From Ruegeria atlantica (GTDB lineage Bacteria > Pseudomonadota > Alphaproteobacteria > Rhodobacterales > Rhodobacteraceae), in assembly GCA_013032095.1 (NCBI GenBank), contig WQBJ01000019.1:1-64000 (forward strand): 64,000 bases of DNA, read 5' to 3'. Both the position numbers and the translations under genes were made by a program. The notes below the pieces were generated by a model that was given only the letters and a program-made list of their open reading frames with translations, had not been told where the DNA came from and did not search any database. Below, in pieces: positions 44,801 to 54,275 of the stretch. How positions within the stretch are numbered: the stretch's first letter is position 1; every line of letters starts with the position of its first letter.

Positions 44801-44812
44801 AACCGATCAGTT
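44801..44812. promoter_or_regulatory. Probable TetR operator
   Basis: AACCGATCAGTT is a 12-bp dyad with a single central mismatch pair, lying 37 bp upstream of the TetR start. Its form (AACnGATCnGTT) resembles operators of TetR repressors that control their own genes. Confidence 0.5.
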
Positions 44813-44946
44813 CAGATACAACGATTCGCATAATTCCGTTGCGTTTTACAATGTAAATTACGTTCATTTTCCCGACAGAGCCTCAGGCGGCCCTTCTGGC
44901 ACGGGATTGACTTGCCGCTCGGTCAAACGATGCTAACACTCTGGCC

Positions 44947-45876
44947 ATGGTCGATATCTTTCTGCGCACACTGCCCTTCTTCGCGATCATCGGCCTGGGA
45001 TACTGGGCCGGGCGCAGCCGTTTTTTTACCGAAGACGCCACAGCCTATCTGACCAAATTCGTGTTCTATTTTGCGCTGTCAGCGATGCTGTTTCGGTTTG
45101 CGGCCACCCTACCCTTCGCCGAGATTTTCAATGGTCGGCTGGTTCTGGGTTATCTGCTGGGTACCATCGCCGTATACCTGGTAGCGACCTTGGTGGCCTG
45201 GATACGCAAGCTCGACATCCCCACCGCTGCGGTCGAGGCCCAATGTGCCGCCATCGGCAATGTCGGCTTTCTGGGCCTGCCGATGCTGGCATTGCTTTTT
45301 TCTGAGGCCGCGATCGGTCCTGTAATGCTGGTTCTAACGGTCGATCTGGTGGTGTTTTCCTCGCTGATCGTAATCTTGATTAATGGCGGACGCGATGGGC
45401 GGTTGACCCCGGCGACCCTGCGTCTGATCGGGTTGGGTTTGGTTAAGAACCCGATGATCGTGTCGATCTCGGCTGGGATGTTATGGTCGGCACTGCAGGT
45501 ACCGGTTCCAACAGTCCTTAACGATTTTCTGACCATTCTGGGCGGCGCGGCCACACCGGGGGCGTTGTTTGCGATTGGAGCGTCACTGGCTTCGAAATCC
45601 GCCGAACGGGTCCAGATTGCCGCGTGGCTGAGTTTCTGCAAGCTGGTCATCCACCCGGTCTGCGTAGCCATTGTCCTGATCTGGCTAATCCCTGTTGAGG
45701 CTTTCCCGGCCTCGGTCGCCATTGCTGCTGCGGCTCTGCCGGTGGCGGGCAATGTCTATATGTTGGCTGCACATTACGGAGTGGCCCCGCATCGCGCCTC
45801 GGCGGCGATACTGTTGTCGACAGCGGCCAGCATCCTAACCATACCGGTCGTTATCGCGTGGGTTGCGACACTCTGA
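44947..45876 (+). CDS. AEC family transporter
   Basis: A 309-residue membrane protein of the auxin efflux carrier family with about ten hydrophobic segments. It begins MVDIFLRTLPFFAIIGLGYW; later blocks are YLTKFVFYFALSAMLFRFA, AIGNVGFLGLPMLALLFSE and GAATPGALFAIGASLASKSA. Bacterial members export or import small organic acids such as malate. The substrate is unknown. It is divergent from the TetR gene and close upstream of fghA. Confidence 0.85.
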   Translation: MVDIFLRTLPFFAIIGLGYWAGRSRFFTEDATAYLTKFVFYFALSAMLFRFAATLPFAEIFNGRLVLGYLLGTIAVYLVATLVAWIRKLDIPTAAVEAQCAAIGNVGFLGLPMLALLFSEAAIGPVMLVLTVDLVVFSSLIVILINGGRDGRLTPATLRLIGLGLVKNPMIVSISAGMLWSALQVPVPTVLNDFLTILGGAATPGALFAIGASLASKSAERVQIAAWLSFCKLVIHPVCVAIVLIWLIPVEAFPASVAIAAAALPVAGNVYMLAAHYGVAPHRASAAILLSTAASILTIPVVIAWVATL

Positions 45877-45977
45877 CAGCTACGTCCAAAAATTACATGC
45901 GCTGAAGTCGCGTGGCCTTTACGCCGCCCCCTTGGATCGTTAGCCATGACGCGACCCAAAGTGAAGGACTCTGCCAG

Positions 45978-46811
45978 ATGGAAACCCTCTCGGAAAACGC
46001 CTGTTTCGGTGGCGTGCAGGGCGTGTATCGCCATGCTTCCTCAGCCTGCCAATGCGACATGACCTTTGGCCTGTTCCTGCCCGCCGAGGCGAAGGACGGC
46101 CCGGTTCCGATCCTGTGGTATTTGTCCGGCCTGACCTGTACCCACGAAAACGCCATGACTAAGGCCGGTGCGCAGGCTTGGGCGGCAGAGCAAGGGATTG
46201 CAGTTGTTTTCCCCGACACTTCACCCCGTGGTGAAGGCGTGGCCGATCACGAAGACTACGATCTAGGACAGGGTGCCGGTTTCTATGTAAATGCAACTCA
46301 GTCCCCTTGGGCGCCACATTTCAACATGTGGGACTACGTGGCCGAAGAACTGCCCGCTTTTCTGGCCGAAAACTTCGCCATTGACATGGACCGTCAGGCG
46401 ATCACCGGCCATTCGATGGGCGGTCACGGCGCGCTAACGCTGGCAATGAACCTGCCGGGCCGTTATCGCTCGGTCTCGGCCTTTGCGCCGATCTCGAACC
46501 CAACGAGTGCAGATTGGGGGCGCAAACAGCTGAGCGCCTATCTGGGCGATGACGAGGCCGCCTGGACCAAACATGACGCCTCGCTGATGATGAAAGAGGT
46601 CGGTTTCGACGGCCCGATCCTGATCGACACCGGGACCAATGATCAGTTCATCGATCTGCTGCGCCCCGAAGCTTTGGCCCAGGCAATTGCAGAACGTCGT
46701 CAACAGGCAACATATCGTCTGCAACCCGGCTATGACCATTCGTATTTCTTTGTTTCGACCTTTATGGAAGACCACATCACCTTCCACGCCGAAGCGCTGT
46801 ACGGAGACTGA
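45978..46811 (+). CDS. fghA: S-formylglutathione hydrolase
   Basis: The start giving METLSENACFGGVQGVYRHA fits family length (277 residues). The catalytic Ser is in ITGHSMGGHGALT, the Asp in LIDTGTNDQF, and the His in QPGYDHSYFFVSTF. The LWYLSGLTCTHENAM block is a hallmark. It hydrolyses S-formylglutathione to formate and glutathione, the second step of glutathione-dependent formaldehyde detoxification. No adhI/frmA gene lies beside it in the window. Confidence 0.93.
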   Translation: METLSENACFGGVQGVYRHASSACQCDMTFGLFLPAEAKDGPVPILWYLSGLTCTHENAMTKAGAQAWAAEQGIAVVFPDTSPRGEGVADHEDYDLGQGAGFYVNATQSPWAPHFNMWDYVAEELPAFLAENFAIDMDRQAITGHSMGGHGALTLAMNLPGRYRSVSAFAPISNPTSADWGRKQLSAYLGDDEAAWTKHDASLMMKEVGFDGPILIDTGTNDQFIDLLRPEALAQAIAERRQQATYRLQPGYDHSYFFVSTFMEDHITFHAEALYGD

Positions 46812-46814
46812 GGC

Positions 46815-48272
46815 ATGAGCAAATACGATTACGACCTGATCATTATCGGGTCGGGCCCGTCCGGGCGTTCGGCTGCGATCCAGGCGGGCAAGCTGAAACG
46901 GCGTGTGCTGGTGATCGATCGGAAAGACAGGTTCGGAGGCGTCTCTGTTCACACCGGTACCATCCCGTCGAAGACTTTGCGCGAAACGGTACTGAACTTG
47001 TCCGGCTGGCGCGAACGCAGTTTTTATGGCCGCTCTTACCGGGTCAAAGACCAGATCCGAGCTGAAGACCTCAAGGCGCGCCTGCACATGACGCTCGATC
47101 ATGAGGTCGACGTTCTGGAACATCAGTTCAACCGCAACCACGTGGAAACGCTCAACGGTCTGGCTAAATTCGTCGGCCCACATGAGGTAGAAGTTGCCAC
47201 TGATGCAGGAGAAACCACGCGCCTGACTGCGGCCAAGTTCCTGATTGCCACTGGAACCAAAACCTACCGCCCTGATTATGTGCCCTTCAACGGCAAGACA
47301 GTGGTCGATGGTGATGACTTTCTGGAGATGGCAGAAATCCCGCGCTCTCTGGTTGTGATCGGTGCCGGCGTAATCGGCGTTGAATATGCCACTATGTTCT
47401 CGGCCCTTGATGTGCGGGTGACGCTGATCGAACCTCGCGAAACCTTCCTCGACTTCATCGACAAACGGTTGATCCACGATTTCACACATCAAATCCGTGA
47501 AAATGGTGTCGACCTGCGGCTCGGGTCTGCGGTCGAGAAGATCGAGGACGCAGGCGAACATGTTGAGGTTACGCTCGACAATGGTCGCCATGTCCGCGCC
47601 GAGATGCTGCTATTCGCGGCCGGACGTATGGGCGCCACCTCAGCGCTGAACCTGGACGCGGTCGGACTGGAAACGGATCATCGCAATCGTATCAAGGTAG
47701 ATCGCAAGACCTACCAAACCTCGGTGCCGCATATCTATGCGACGGGCGATGTGATTGGACATCCTTCACTGGCTTCAACGTCACTGCAGCAGGGCCGCGT
47801 GGCAGCCTGCCATGCTTTGGAAACACCAACCCTGCCGGAGAGCCCATGGTATCCCTATGGCATCTACTCGGTGCCCGAGATTTCCACATGCGGCATGTCC
47901 GAGGAAGAATTGCAGGAACGCGGCATCCCCTATGAGGTTGGAGTGGCGCGGTTCCGCGAAACCTCGCGCGGGCACATCATGGGGTTGGAGCATGGCATGC
48001 TGAAAATGCTGTTCTCACTGAAAACCCGCCGGGTGCTGGGCGTACAGATCGTCGGTGAAGGCGCGACAGAACTGATCCACATCGCTCAGGCGGTTTTGAA
48101 CCTTAAAGGTACTGTGGATTACTTCGTGCAGAACACCTTCAACTACCCGACACTGGCCGAGGCCTACAAAATCGCGGGTCTGGATGCTTTCAACCGCATG
48201 CCGATCCCCGAGGAGTTCAAGGTGCGTAAGAAGCCCGCTGAACCTGCGAAGAAAGAGGCTAAGAAAGCGTGA
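46815..48272 (+). CDS. sthA: Si-specific NAD(P)+ transhydrogenase
   Basis: A 485-residue flavoprotein with FAD motif [21 protein letters not shown](P) motif [16 protein letters not shown], and the dimer interface segment [17 protein letters not shown]. In the former disulfide site the sequence is [13 protein letters not shown], where the first redox Cys is replaced by Thr. This substitution marks SthA rather than dihydrolipoamide dehydrogenase. It transfers hydride between NADPH and NAD+ in the cytoplasm. It lies 3 bp after fghA and overlaps the next gene by 4 bp. Confidence 0.93.
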   Translation: MSKYDYDLIIIGSGPSGRSAAIQAGKLKRRVLVIDRKDRFGGVSVHTGTIPSKTLRETVLNLSGWRERSFYGRSYRVKDQIRAEDLKARLHMTLDHEVDVLEHQFNRNHVETLNGLAKFVGPHEVEVATDAGETTRLTAAKFLIATGTKTYRPDYVPFNGKTVVDGDDFLEMAEIPRSLVVIGAGVIGVEYATMFSALDVRVTLIEPRETFLDFIDKRLIHDFTHQIRENGVDLRLGSAVEKIEDAGEHVEVTLDNGRHVRAEMLLFAAGRMGATSALNLDAVGLETDHRNRIKVDRKTYQTSVPHIYATGDVIGHPSLASTSLQQGRVAACHALETPTLPESPWYPYGIYSVPEISTCGMSEEELQERGIPYEVGVARFRETSRGHIMGLEHGMLKMLFSLKTRRVLGVQIVGEGATELIHIAQAVLNLKGTVDYFVQNTFNYPTLAEAYKIAGLDAFNRMPIPEEFKVRKKPAEPAKKEAKKA

Positions 48273-48724
48273 CCACGCTCTATGTCGATGGTGATGCCTG
48301 CCCGGTGAAAGCCGAAGCCGAACGAGTGGCCACACGGCACAAGGTGCCTATGGCGCTGGTGTCGAATGGAGGGTTGCGGCCTTCGGCAAACCCCCTGGTG
48401 CAGGTCGTCATCGTGGCGGAAGGCGCGGATGAGGCGGACAAGTGGATCGCCGAGCGTTGTGGATCTGGGGATGTAGTCATCACTTCGGACATTCCACTGG
48501 CAGCGAAATGTGTTGAGGCTGGGGCGCGGGTTTTGCGCCCCAATGGTGAAGCGTTCACAGCCGCCAACATCGGCCAGCAACTGGCGATGCGCGATCTGAT
48601 GGCCGACTTGCGCGCGGCCAACCCTTTGGGCGCTGGCGGCGGTGGCAAGCCATTTGGGAAAGCGGACCGGTCCCGATTTCTGGATGCGCTGGAACGCGAA
48701 TTGCGCGCTGCCTTGCGCGGGTAA
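48269..48724 (+). CDS. YaiI/YqxD (DUF188) family protein
   Basis: A 151-residue protein with the conserved [17 protein letters not shown] opening, [38 protein letters not shown], and the C-terminal [19 protein letters not shown]. These define UPF0178. The fold is PIN-like and nuclease activity has been proposed, but the role is not established. It overlaps sthA by 4 bp. Confidence 0.92.
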   Translation: MTTLYVDGDACPVKAEAERVATRHKVPMALVSNGGLRPSANPLVQVVIVAEGADEADKWIAERCGSGDVVITSDIPLAAKCVEAGARVLRPNGEAFTAANIGQQLAMRDLMADLRAANPLGAGGGGKPFGKADRSRFLDALERELRAALRG

Positions 48725-48868
48725 CGCTACCGCCGGTCGGAGACGCTTCAAATATGCGCCTTCTCCCGTTGGGCCGGGCAGCGCTTTGCGCTGGGGTTCT
48801 GCCTTGTAAATCTGAGCCGGGATTGGTTCAGTCGGGCGCAACCAAGATTGATTTCACAGGGATTCCTT

Positions 48869-49489
48869 ATGCCGATTGAAGCCGTGATTTTCGATATCGG
48901 AAATGTTCTGATCGAATGGCAACCAGAGCGCTACTACGACACGGTCATCGGGGAAGATCGCCGTCGCGCCATGTTCGCCGAGGTCGATCTGCACGGCATG
49001 AACGATCTGGTGGATCAGGGGCATCACTTTACTGACACCATCTACAACTGGGCGGAAAAACACCCCGAGTGGCGCGATGAGATCCGGATGTGGCACGACA
49101 ACTGGATCGAACTGGCCGCGCCGGAAATTCCTCATTCCGTGCGTCTGCAACGTGCTTTAAGAGCCAAAGGCGTCCCAGTCTTTGCTCTGACCAATTTCGG
49201 GGAGCAGAATTTTGACTATGCCACGACAGTCTATCCGTTCCTGAACGAGTTCGACCGACACTACGTGTCGGGTCGGATGAAGACTGTGAAACCGCATGCG
49301 CCGATCTACGAGATGGTTGAGTCAGATTGTGGCCTGCCTCCCGGCAGTTTGCTGTTCGCAGATGACCGCATCGACAATATCGAAACGGCGCGCGCTCGAG
49401 GGTGGCAAACCCATCACTTCAACGGACCACAAGGTTGGGCAGACCGTCTGGTGGCCGAGGGTTTGCTGACCCCAGAAGAGGCAGCCTAG
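48869..49489 (+). CDS. HAD-IA family hydrolase
   Basis: The 206-residue protein starts MPIEAVIFDIGNVLIEWQPE, with the HAD nucleophile Asp in FDIGNVL (the second Asp of DxD is replaced by Gly-Asn, as in YihX-type members). Motif II is VFALTNFGEQNF, the Lys is in RMKTVKPHAPIYE, and motif IV is LLFADDRIDNIETARA. Similar proteins are small-molecule phosphatases (YihX, alpha-D-glucose-1-phosphatase). The substrate is unknown. Confidence 0.87.
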   Translation: MPIEAVIFDIGNVLIEWQPERYYDTVIGEDRRRAMFAEVDLHGMNDLVDQGHHFTDTIYNWAEKHPEWRDEIRMWHDNWIELAAPEIPHSVRLQRALRAKGVPVFALTNFGEQNFDYATTVYPFLNEFDRHYVSGRMKTVKPHAPIYEMVESDCGLPPGSLLFADDRIDNIETARARGWQTHHFNGPQGWADRLVAEGLLTPEEAA

Positions 49490-49490
49490 C

Positions 49491-50729
49491 TCATGCCGCA
49501 ACTGCGATGGGTCGGTTTTCCCGAATGGGCAGGTGGACAATGGCGCTGAACGCACCGACGGCCACGCCGATCCACCAGACCATCGTGTAGTCGCCATATA
49601 CGTCATACATCCGCCCCCCCAGCCACACGCCAAGGAAGCCTCCGATCTGGTGGCTAAGGAAGATGAAGCCGTAGAGCGTGCCCATGTAGCGCAGCCCGTA
49701 GAGATGCGCGACAAGGCCCGAGGTCAACGGCACCGTGGCAAGCCAGAGCGAACCCATGACGATCGAGAACACGATGACCGACATGGGCGTGATCGGCATG
49801 ATGATAAAAATCGCTGCTGCGAGCGTTCGACCTGTATAGATAGCAGCAAGAAGGTACTTCTTGGGGAAGTGATTGCCTGCCCAACCAGCCAACAACGTGC
49901 CGCCGATATTCGCCAAACCGACCAGTGAAATCGCTACGGCGCCTAAAGCCGATGTGGTGGTGATACCCAGCGAATGCAGGACACCCCCGGGCTGAATTGG
50001 GCCACACATTTCGGTCACAAAGGCGGGGAAATGGGCAGTGATGAAAGCCAGCTGATAGCCACAGCTGAAAAAGCCCAGAAAGATCATTGCATATGAGGGG
50101 TCACGGAAGGCACGGCCAATGATCTGGCTCATACTCTCTTCCAACTCGGCCTTGCTGACCTGTTGAGGTGCGCGCATGAACGGCAGCGTCAGAACAAGGG
50201 CGAGGATCGCGACGGCGAAGACGATGAAGACCTGCTGCCATGGCAGGAAAGTCAGCAGCCATTCGGCAGTCGGAGCGCCGATCACCTGACCGAAACTGCC
50301 CGCTGCCGTGACAATGGCCAGAGACATCGACCTGTTCTTGTCGGATGAGGCACGTCCAACCACAGCCAACACAACGCCGAAGCCAGTGCCAGCAATACCG
50401 AACCCCACCAGCCACGCATACATCTGATGCCCGAACGGTGTGACAGACCATGCCGACAACACCATGCCAGCCGCATAGGTCAGCGCGCCCAGAATGATCG
50501 CTTTGCGGTCACCTATCTTTTCGGCAATCGCGGCAAAGATAGGTTGCCCAATCCCCCAAGCCAGGTTCTGGATTGCAATTGCCAGCGAAAAATCAGTGCG
50601 CAGCCAGCCGAACTCACTGGCAATAGGAATCTGGAAAACCCCAAACGAGGCGCGCACGGCGAAGCTGACCGTGATGATGACACATCCAACGATCAGGATC
50701 GGATTTAAGAGACGGGCTGATTGGGGCAT
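49491..50729 (-). CDS. MFS transporter (OFA/NarK-like group)
   Basis: The start giving MPQSARLLNPILIVGCVIIT has GAGGTC upstream; the frame reaches further but without support. The protein has 412 residues with twelve hydrophobic segments. FGVFQIPIASEFGWLRTDFS and AEKIGDRKAIILGALTYAAG carry the loop-2 MFS motif, and GFGIAGTGFGVVLAVVGRAS the TM4-5 region. Similar to monocarboxylate-type MFS carriers; the substrate is unknown. It ends next to the HAD gene and is divergent from zapE. Confidence 0.85.
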   Translation of the reverse strand: MPQSARLLNPILIVGCVIITVSFAVRASFGVFQIPIASEFGWLRTDFSLAIAIQNLAWGIGQPIFAAIAEKIGDRKAIILGALTYAAGMVLSAWSVTPFGHQMYAWLVGFGIAGTGFGVVLAVVGRASSDKNRSMSLAIVTAAGSFGQVIGAPTAEWLLTFLPWQQVFIVFAVAILALVLTLPFMRAPQQVSKAELEESMSQIIGRAFRDPSYAMIFLGFFSCGYQLAFITAHFPAFVTEMCGPIQPGGVLHSLGITTTSALGAVAISLVGLANIGGTLLAGWAGNHFPKKYLLAAIYTGRTLAAAIFIIMPITPMSVIVFSIVMGSLWLATVPLTSGLVAHLYGLRYMGTLYGFIFLSHQIGGFLGVWLGGRMYDVYGDYTMVWWIGVAVGAFSAIVHLPIRENRPIAVAA

Positions 50730-50748
50730 AGCGACCTCAGGGATGGGG

Positions 50749-50866
50749 AACCCGGACGTTATCCGGTTTTGACTGTTGGTCAATTCAGGAGTTTTGCGGT
50801 GATAGATAAGGAAAATTGATGTGTCGCGGAAAAAGGCTGCTTTTCAACGGATAACCCGGACGTTAT
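50749..50866. repeat. Two copies of AACCCGGACGTTAT between divergent MFS and zapE genes
   Basis: The 14-mer occurs at 50749-50762 and 50853-50866, 104 bp apart. Both copies extend toward a dyad of the form GGATAAC-ccggac-GTTATCC. They lie on either side of the divergent promoter region, suggesting a paired regulator site. Confidence 0.6.
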
Positions 50867-50876
50867 GCCTCGGATC

Positions 50877-51935
50877 ATGACGGGTTTGATTTCGCTTTAC
50901 GACACGCAGGTGGCCGATGGCACCCTAACCAGGGATGACGCACAAGAGGCTGTTCTGCCTCATTTTGAGCGCATCCGCGAAGCCCTTGCAACTCCGGTGA
51001 AGCGTGGGATTTTCCGTAAGGCTCCTCCTCCACCCAAAGGGTTGTATTTGTGGGGCGGCGTGGGGCGCGGCAAATCTATGTTGATGGATATGTTCGTCGA
51101 TTCCTTGACGGATATCCCAGCGCGACGGGTGCATTTCCACGCCTTCATGCAGGAAATCCATGCGGGTATGCACAAGGCCCGTCAGGACGGAATCGAAGAT
51201 GCCTTGGCCCCTGTGGCGCAGGATGTTGTGAAGTCGGTCAAGCTGTTGGCGTTTGACGAAATGCAGATCACCGATATCACCGATGCAATGATCGTCGGTC
51301 GCCTGTTTGATCTTCTGCACGAAGGTGGGGTGGTGGTTGTCACCACATCCAACAGGCATCCCGATGATTTGTATAAAGACGGACTGAACCGGCAACTTTT
51401 CCTCCCGTTCATCGCTCATATCAAGGAACAGCTTCAAGTCTGGGAACTGGTTTCACCTACCGATTACCGTCAGAACCGCCTTGAAGGCGCGCCTGTTTAT
51501 TTCACCCCGATAGGTCCCGAAGCGCGCCAGAGCATTCGGAGTGTTTGGCGTGATCTTTCAGGGGGCAACGCTGAACCTTTGGTGTTACAGATCAAAGGCC
51601 GTGCGGTCGAACTGCCTGCGTTTCGGAATGGTGTCGCGCGGGCCTCGTTCTATGATCTGTGCGGTCGGATGCTGGGGCCTGCGGATTATCTTGCAATTGC
51701 CGAAGAGCTAAAGGTTTTGGTGCTGGAAGACATCCCGCGCCTTTCACGCAATAATTTCAATGAAGCCAAACGTTTCGTCACGCTGATTGATGCGTTGTAC
51801 GAAGCGAAGGTGCGTTTGATCTGTTCCGCTGCGGCCGAACCCGAGATGCTGTATGTCGAAGGTGAAGGCACGTTCGAATTTGAGCGGACCGCTTCACGCC
51901 TGCGGGAAATGCAAGATCAGGATTGGGGGCGATAG
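50877..51935 (+). CDS. zapE: Cell division protein ZapE (AFG1-like ATPase)
   Basis: An AFG1-family P-loop ATPase of 352 residues from ATG 50877, or 356 from ATG 50865, which lies within the intergenic repeat. Walker A is LWGGVGRGKSMLMD, HFHAFMQEIHAGMH follows, Walker B is LLAFDEMQITDITDAM, and the sensor region is VVVTTSNRHPDDLYKDGLNR. The C-terminus has LCGRMLGPADYLAIAE and RFVTLIDALYEAKVRLICSA. Bacterial ZapE acts on the FtsZ ring; the mitochondrial homologue handles membrane proteins. Confidence 0.92.
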   Translation: MTGLISLYDTQVADGTLTRDDAQEAVLPHFERIREALATPVKRGIFRKAPPPPKGLYLWGGVGRGKSMLMDMFVDSLTDIPARRVHFHAFMQEIHAGMHKARQDGIEDALAPVAQDVVKSVKLLAFDEMQITDITDAMIVGRLFDLLHEGGVVVVTTSNRHPDDLYKDGLNRQLFLPFIAHIKEQLQVWELVSPTDYRQNRLEGAPVYFTPIGPEARQSIRSVWRDLSGGNAEPLVLQIKGRAVELPAFRNGVARASFYDLCGRMLGPADYLAIAEELKVLVLEDIPRLSRNNFNEAKRFVTLIDALYEAKVRLICSAAAEPEMLYVEGEGTFEFERTASRLREMQDQDWGR

Positions 51936-51965
51936 AGGGCTCTGCCCCTGCCGAGCTTTACGCGT

Positions 51966-51994
51966 CCCCCCGGGGTATTTTTCACCAGATGAGG
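51966..51994. repeat. CCCCGGGGTATTTTT intergenic motif
   Basis: CCCCCCGGGGTATTTTTCAC followed by CAGATGAGG lies between zapE and folC. From memory, similar CGGGGTATTTTTnnnCAGAnGA strings recur between genes in Rhodobacterales genomes. It is only 72 bp of spacer, so it may double as the 3' element of both convergent genes. Confidence 0.45.
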
Positions 51995-52007
51995 ACCTGC
52001 GTTCGGA

Positions 52008-53282
52008 TTAGCCGTTTTCGCGCAGGATGTTGCCCGCAAGGTAAAGCGAACCGCAGATCAGGATGCGCGCCTGAGAGTCTTTTGCCACGATAGCTTTCAG
52101 TGCCTCTGCGACGTTTTCCGCGGACGAAGCGGGCAGCTCAACTTTGGCAGCCGCTGCCGCTGTGTCTTCGGCGCTGAGTGTGGCAGCTTCTCCGGGGATG
52201 GAAACCGCCGTCAAACTTTGGGCCTGTTTGGCCAGCGGGGCCAAATAACCGGTTACGTCCTTGGTATTCAGCATTCCACAGATCATGTGGGTTGGGCGTT
52301 CCGGGAGTTTCGCCAGAACTTCTGCCAATGCGATGCCGGCGGCGGCGTTGTGGCCGCCATCCAGCCACAGCTCGGCCTGCGGCGCTGCCTCTACCAGAGG
52401 TCCGGTCTTCAGGCGTTGCATTCGTGCGGGCCATTCGGCCTTTGTCACCGCGGCCTCATAAGCGTCATCGCCCAGATTCAGGTGACGCAGAACAGCCAGT
52501 GCGGCACCAGCGTTCTGGAGTTGGTGCGCGCCCAGAAGGTTGGGCAATGGCAGATCGCGCAGACCCGTTTCGTCCTGGTAGATCAGGCGCCCGTTTTCCT
52601 CGTGCACATGCCAGTGCTGGCCGTGGACCAATAGCGGAGCCCCAAGGCGCGCGGCGGTATATTCGATGACCTCCAGCGCTTCGTCCTGTTGTGGGCCGAC
52701 AATGCAGGGCACGCCGGGTTTTATGATACCCGCTTTTTCGGCGGCGATTTTGCCTAGCGAATTGCCAAGGAACTGTTCGTGGTCGATCGAGACCGGCGTG
52801 ATCACCGTCACCGCGGGGTCATGAATGACGTTTGTGGCGTCAAGTCGACCACCCAGTCCAACCTCGAGCAGCGTGTAATCCGCTTGCTCCCGCGCAAAGG
52901 CCAGTAAGGCTGCGCAGGTGGTGATCTCAAAATAGGTGATGTTCTCGCCATCATTAGCGGCGTAGCATTCATCCAAAACGTCCGTCAGTGCAGGTTCCGA
53001 AATCAGCTCTCCGGCCAGACGAATACGTTCGTGGAATCGCGCAAGATGGGGCGAGGTATAGGCATGAGCCGACAGCCCTGCCCCTTCCAACCCGGCGCGG
53101 ATCATTGCCTGGGTCGAGCCTTTGCCGTTGGTTCCAGCGATGTGGATCACGCGCGGCAGCTTGTTCTGAGGGTTGTCCAAGGCTGCCAGCAAACGCCAGA
53201 CGCGATCCAAGGTCAGGTCAATGATCTTGGGGTGCAGCGCCATCATCCGATCCAGGATGACGTCAGATGTCTGACTGGTCAT
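52008..53282 (-). CDS. folC: Folylpolyglutamate/dihydrofolate synthase
   Basis: A 424-residue Mur-ligase-like enzyme with the P-loop [72 protein letters not shown], and [11 protein letters not shown]. It adds glutamate to dihydropteroate/tetrahydrofolate in the cytoplasm. It overlaps accD by 4 bp, the arrangement usual in alphaproteobacteria. Confidence 0.95.
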   Translation of the reverse strand: MTSQTSDVILDRMMALHPKIIDLTLDRVWRLLAALDNPQNKLPRVIHIAGTNGKGSTQAMIRAGLEGAGLSAHAYTSPHLARFHERIRLAGELISEPALTDVLDECYAANDGENITYFEITTCAALLAFAREQADYTLLEVGLGGRLDATNVIHDPAVTVITPVSIDHEQFLGNSLGKIAAEKAGIIKPGVPCIVGPQQDEALEVIEYTAARLGAPLLVHGQHWHVHEENGRLIYQDETGLRDLPLPNLLGAHQLQNAGAALAVLRHLNLGDDAYEAAVTKAEWPARMQRLKTGPLVEAAPQAELWLDGGHNAAAGIALAEVLAKLPERPTHMICGMLNTKDVTGYLAPLAKQAQSLTAVSIPGEAATLSAEDTAAAAAKVELPASSAENVAEALKAIVAKDSQARILICGSLYLAGNILRENG

Positions 53283-54217
53283 TTCTCACCTGTGTCCTCG
53301 GCTGCGGTATCTGCTTCGACTTTGGTCTCTTCGGGTTCAGGCGCGGGTAGATCACCTTTGACCGCAGGAGGTTGGTTCATCAGCATGCGTGTGATGGTGA
53401 TCAATTCGTCCCGCATCTCAGTCCGCTTTGTGACGCGGTCAAGCATGCCGTGATCCAGCAGATATTCGGCGCGCTGGAACCCTTCGGGCAGTTTTTCACG
53501 AATGGTCTGTTCGATCACGCGCGGACCGGCAAAACAGATCAGAGCATTGGGTTCCGAGATATGGATGTCGCCCAGCATCGCATAAGATGCGGTCACGCCA
53601 CCGGTGGTGGGGTGAGTCAGCACGACGATATAGGGCAGGTTCGCCTCTTTCAGCATTTCGACGGCCACGGTTGTACGCGGCATTTGCATCAGGCTGAGAA
53701 TCCCTTCCTGCATACGAGCGCCGCCCGCGGCAGAAAAAAGGACCAGTGGTCGCTTCAACTTCACCGCCTCTTGCGCGGCGGCGATGATGGCGTTGCCGAC
53801 ATACATGCCCATCGACCCGCCCATGAACGAGAAGTCCTGCGCCGCAGCCACAATCGGAGTGCGTCCAATCTCGCCGGTGGCGACCAGCATCGCTTCTTTC
53901 TCGCCGGTCTTCTTTTGCGCCGCCTTCATGCGGTCAGGGTATTTTTTCTGGTCACGGAATTGCAGCGGATCGTCTTTTGGTGCCGGGACATCGACTTCGG
54001 TGAAAATACCGCCGTCGAACAGGTGCTTGAACCGCTCACGCGGGGTGATCGCCATGTGATGTCCGCACTGGGTACAAACATTCTGGTTCTCCGCCAGCTC
54101 GCGGTGGAACAGCATCGTGCCGCACTCGTCGCACTTGTGCCATAGGTTTTCAGGCACTTCCCGGCGAGAGAAGATCGAGTTGATCCGGGGGCGGACGTAG
54201 TTCGTGATCCAGTTCAT
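53279..54217 (-). CDS. accD: Acetyl-CoA carboxylase carboxyltransferase subunit beta
   Basis: A 312-residue protein starting [20 protein letters not shown]. The zinc ribbon has [12 protein letters not shown] and, 19 residues on, CTQCGHH. The carboxyltransferase core shows [40 protein letters not shown] and [20 protein letters not shown]. It joins AccA to form malonyl-CoA for fatty acid synthesis. The acidic C-terminal tail ([20 protein letters not shown]) is variable in the family. Confidence 0.96.
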   Translation of the reverse strand: MNWITNYVRPRINSIFSRREVPENLWHKCDECGTMLFHRELAENQNVCTQCGHHMAITPRERFKHLFDGGIFTEVDVPAPKDDPLQFRDQKKYPDRMKAAQKKTGEKEAMLVATGEIGRTPIVAAAQDFSFMGGSMGMYVGNAIIAAAQEAVKLKRPLVLFSAAGGARMQEGILSLMQMPRTTVAVEMLKEANLPYIVVLTHPTTGGVTASYAMLGDIHISEPNALICFAGPRVIEQTIREKLPEGFQRAEYLLDHGMLDRVTKRTEMRDELITITRMLMNQPPAVKGDLPAPEPEETKVEADTAAEDTGEK

Positions 54218-54275
54218 GTCGGAACCTTGTTATGCGGCTTTGACGTCAAATAAGACGCTACGGAAGGAAATGCAA

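Noticed and set aside
46434-47591. 385-codon minus-strand frame across fghA and sthA
   Set aside because: It spans two confident genes on the other strand and shows no family motif.
46815-48272. Dihydrolipoamide dehydrogenase
   Set aside because: The redox pair is incomplete (THR at the first Cys position in [10 protein letters not shown]), which marks SthA transhydrogenase.
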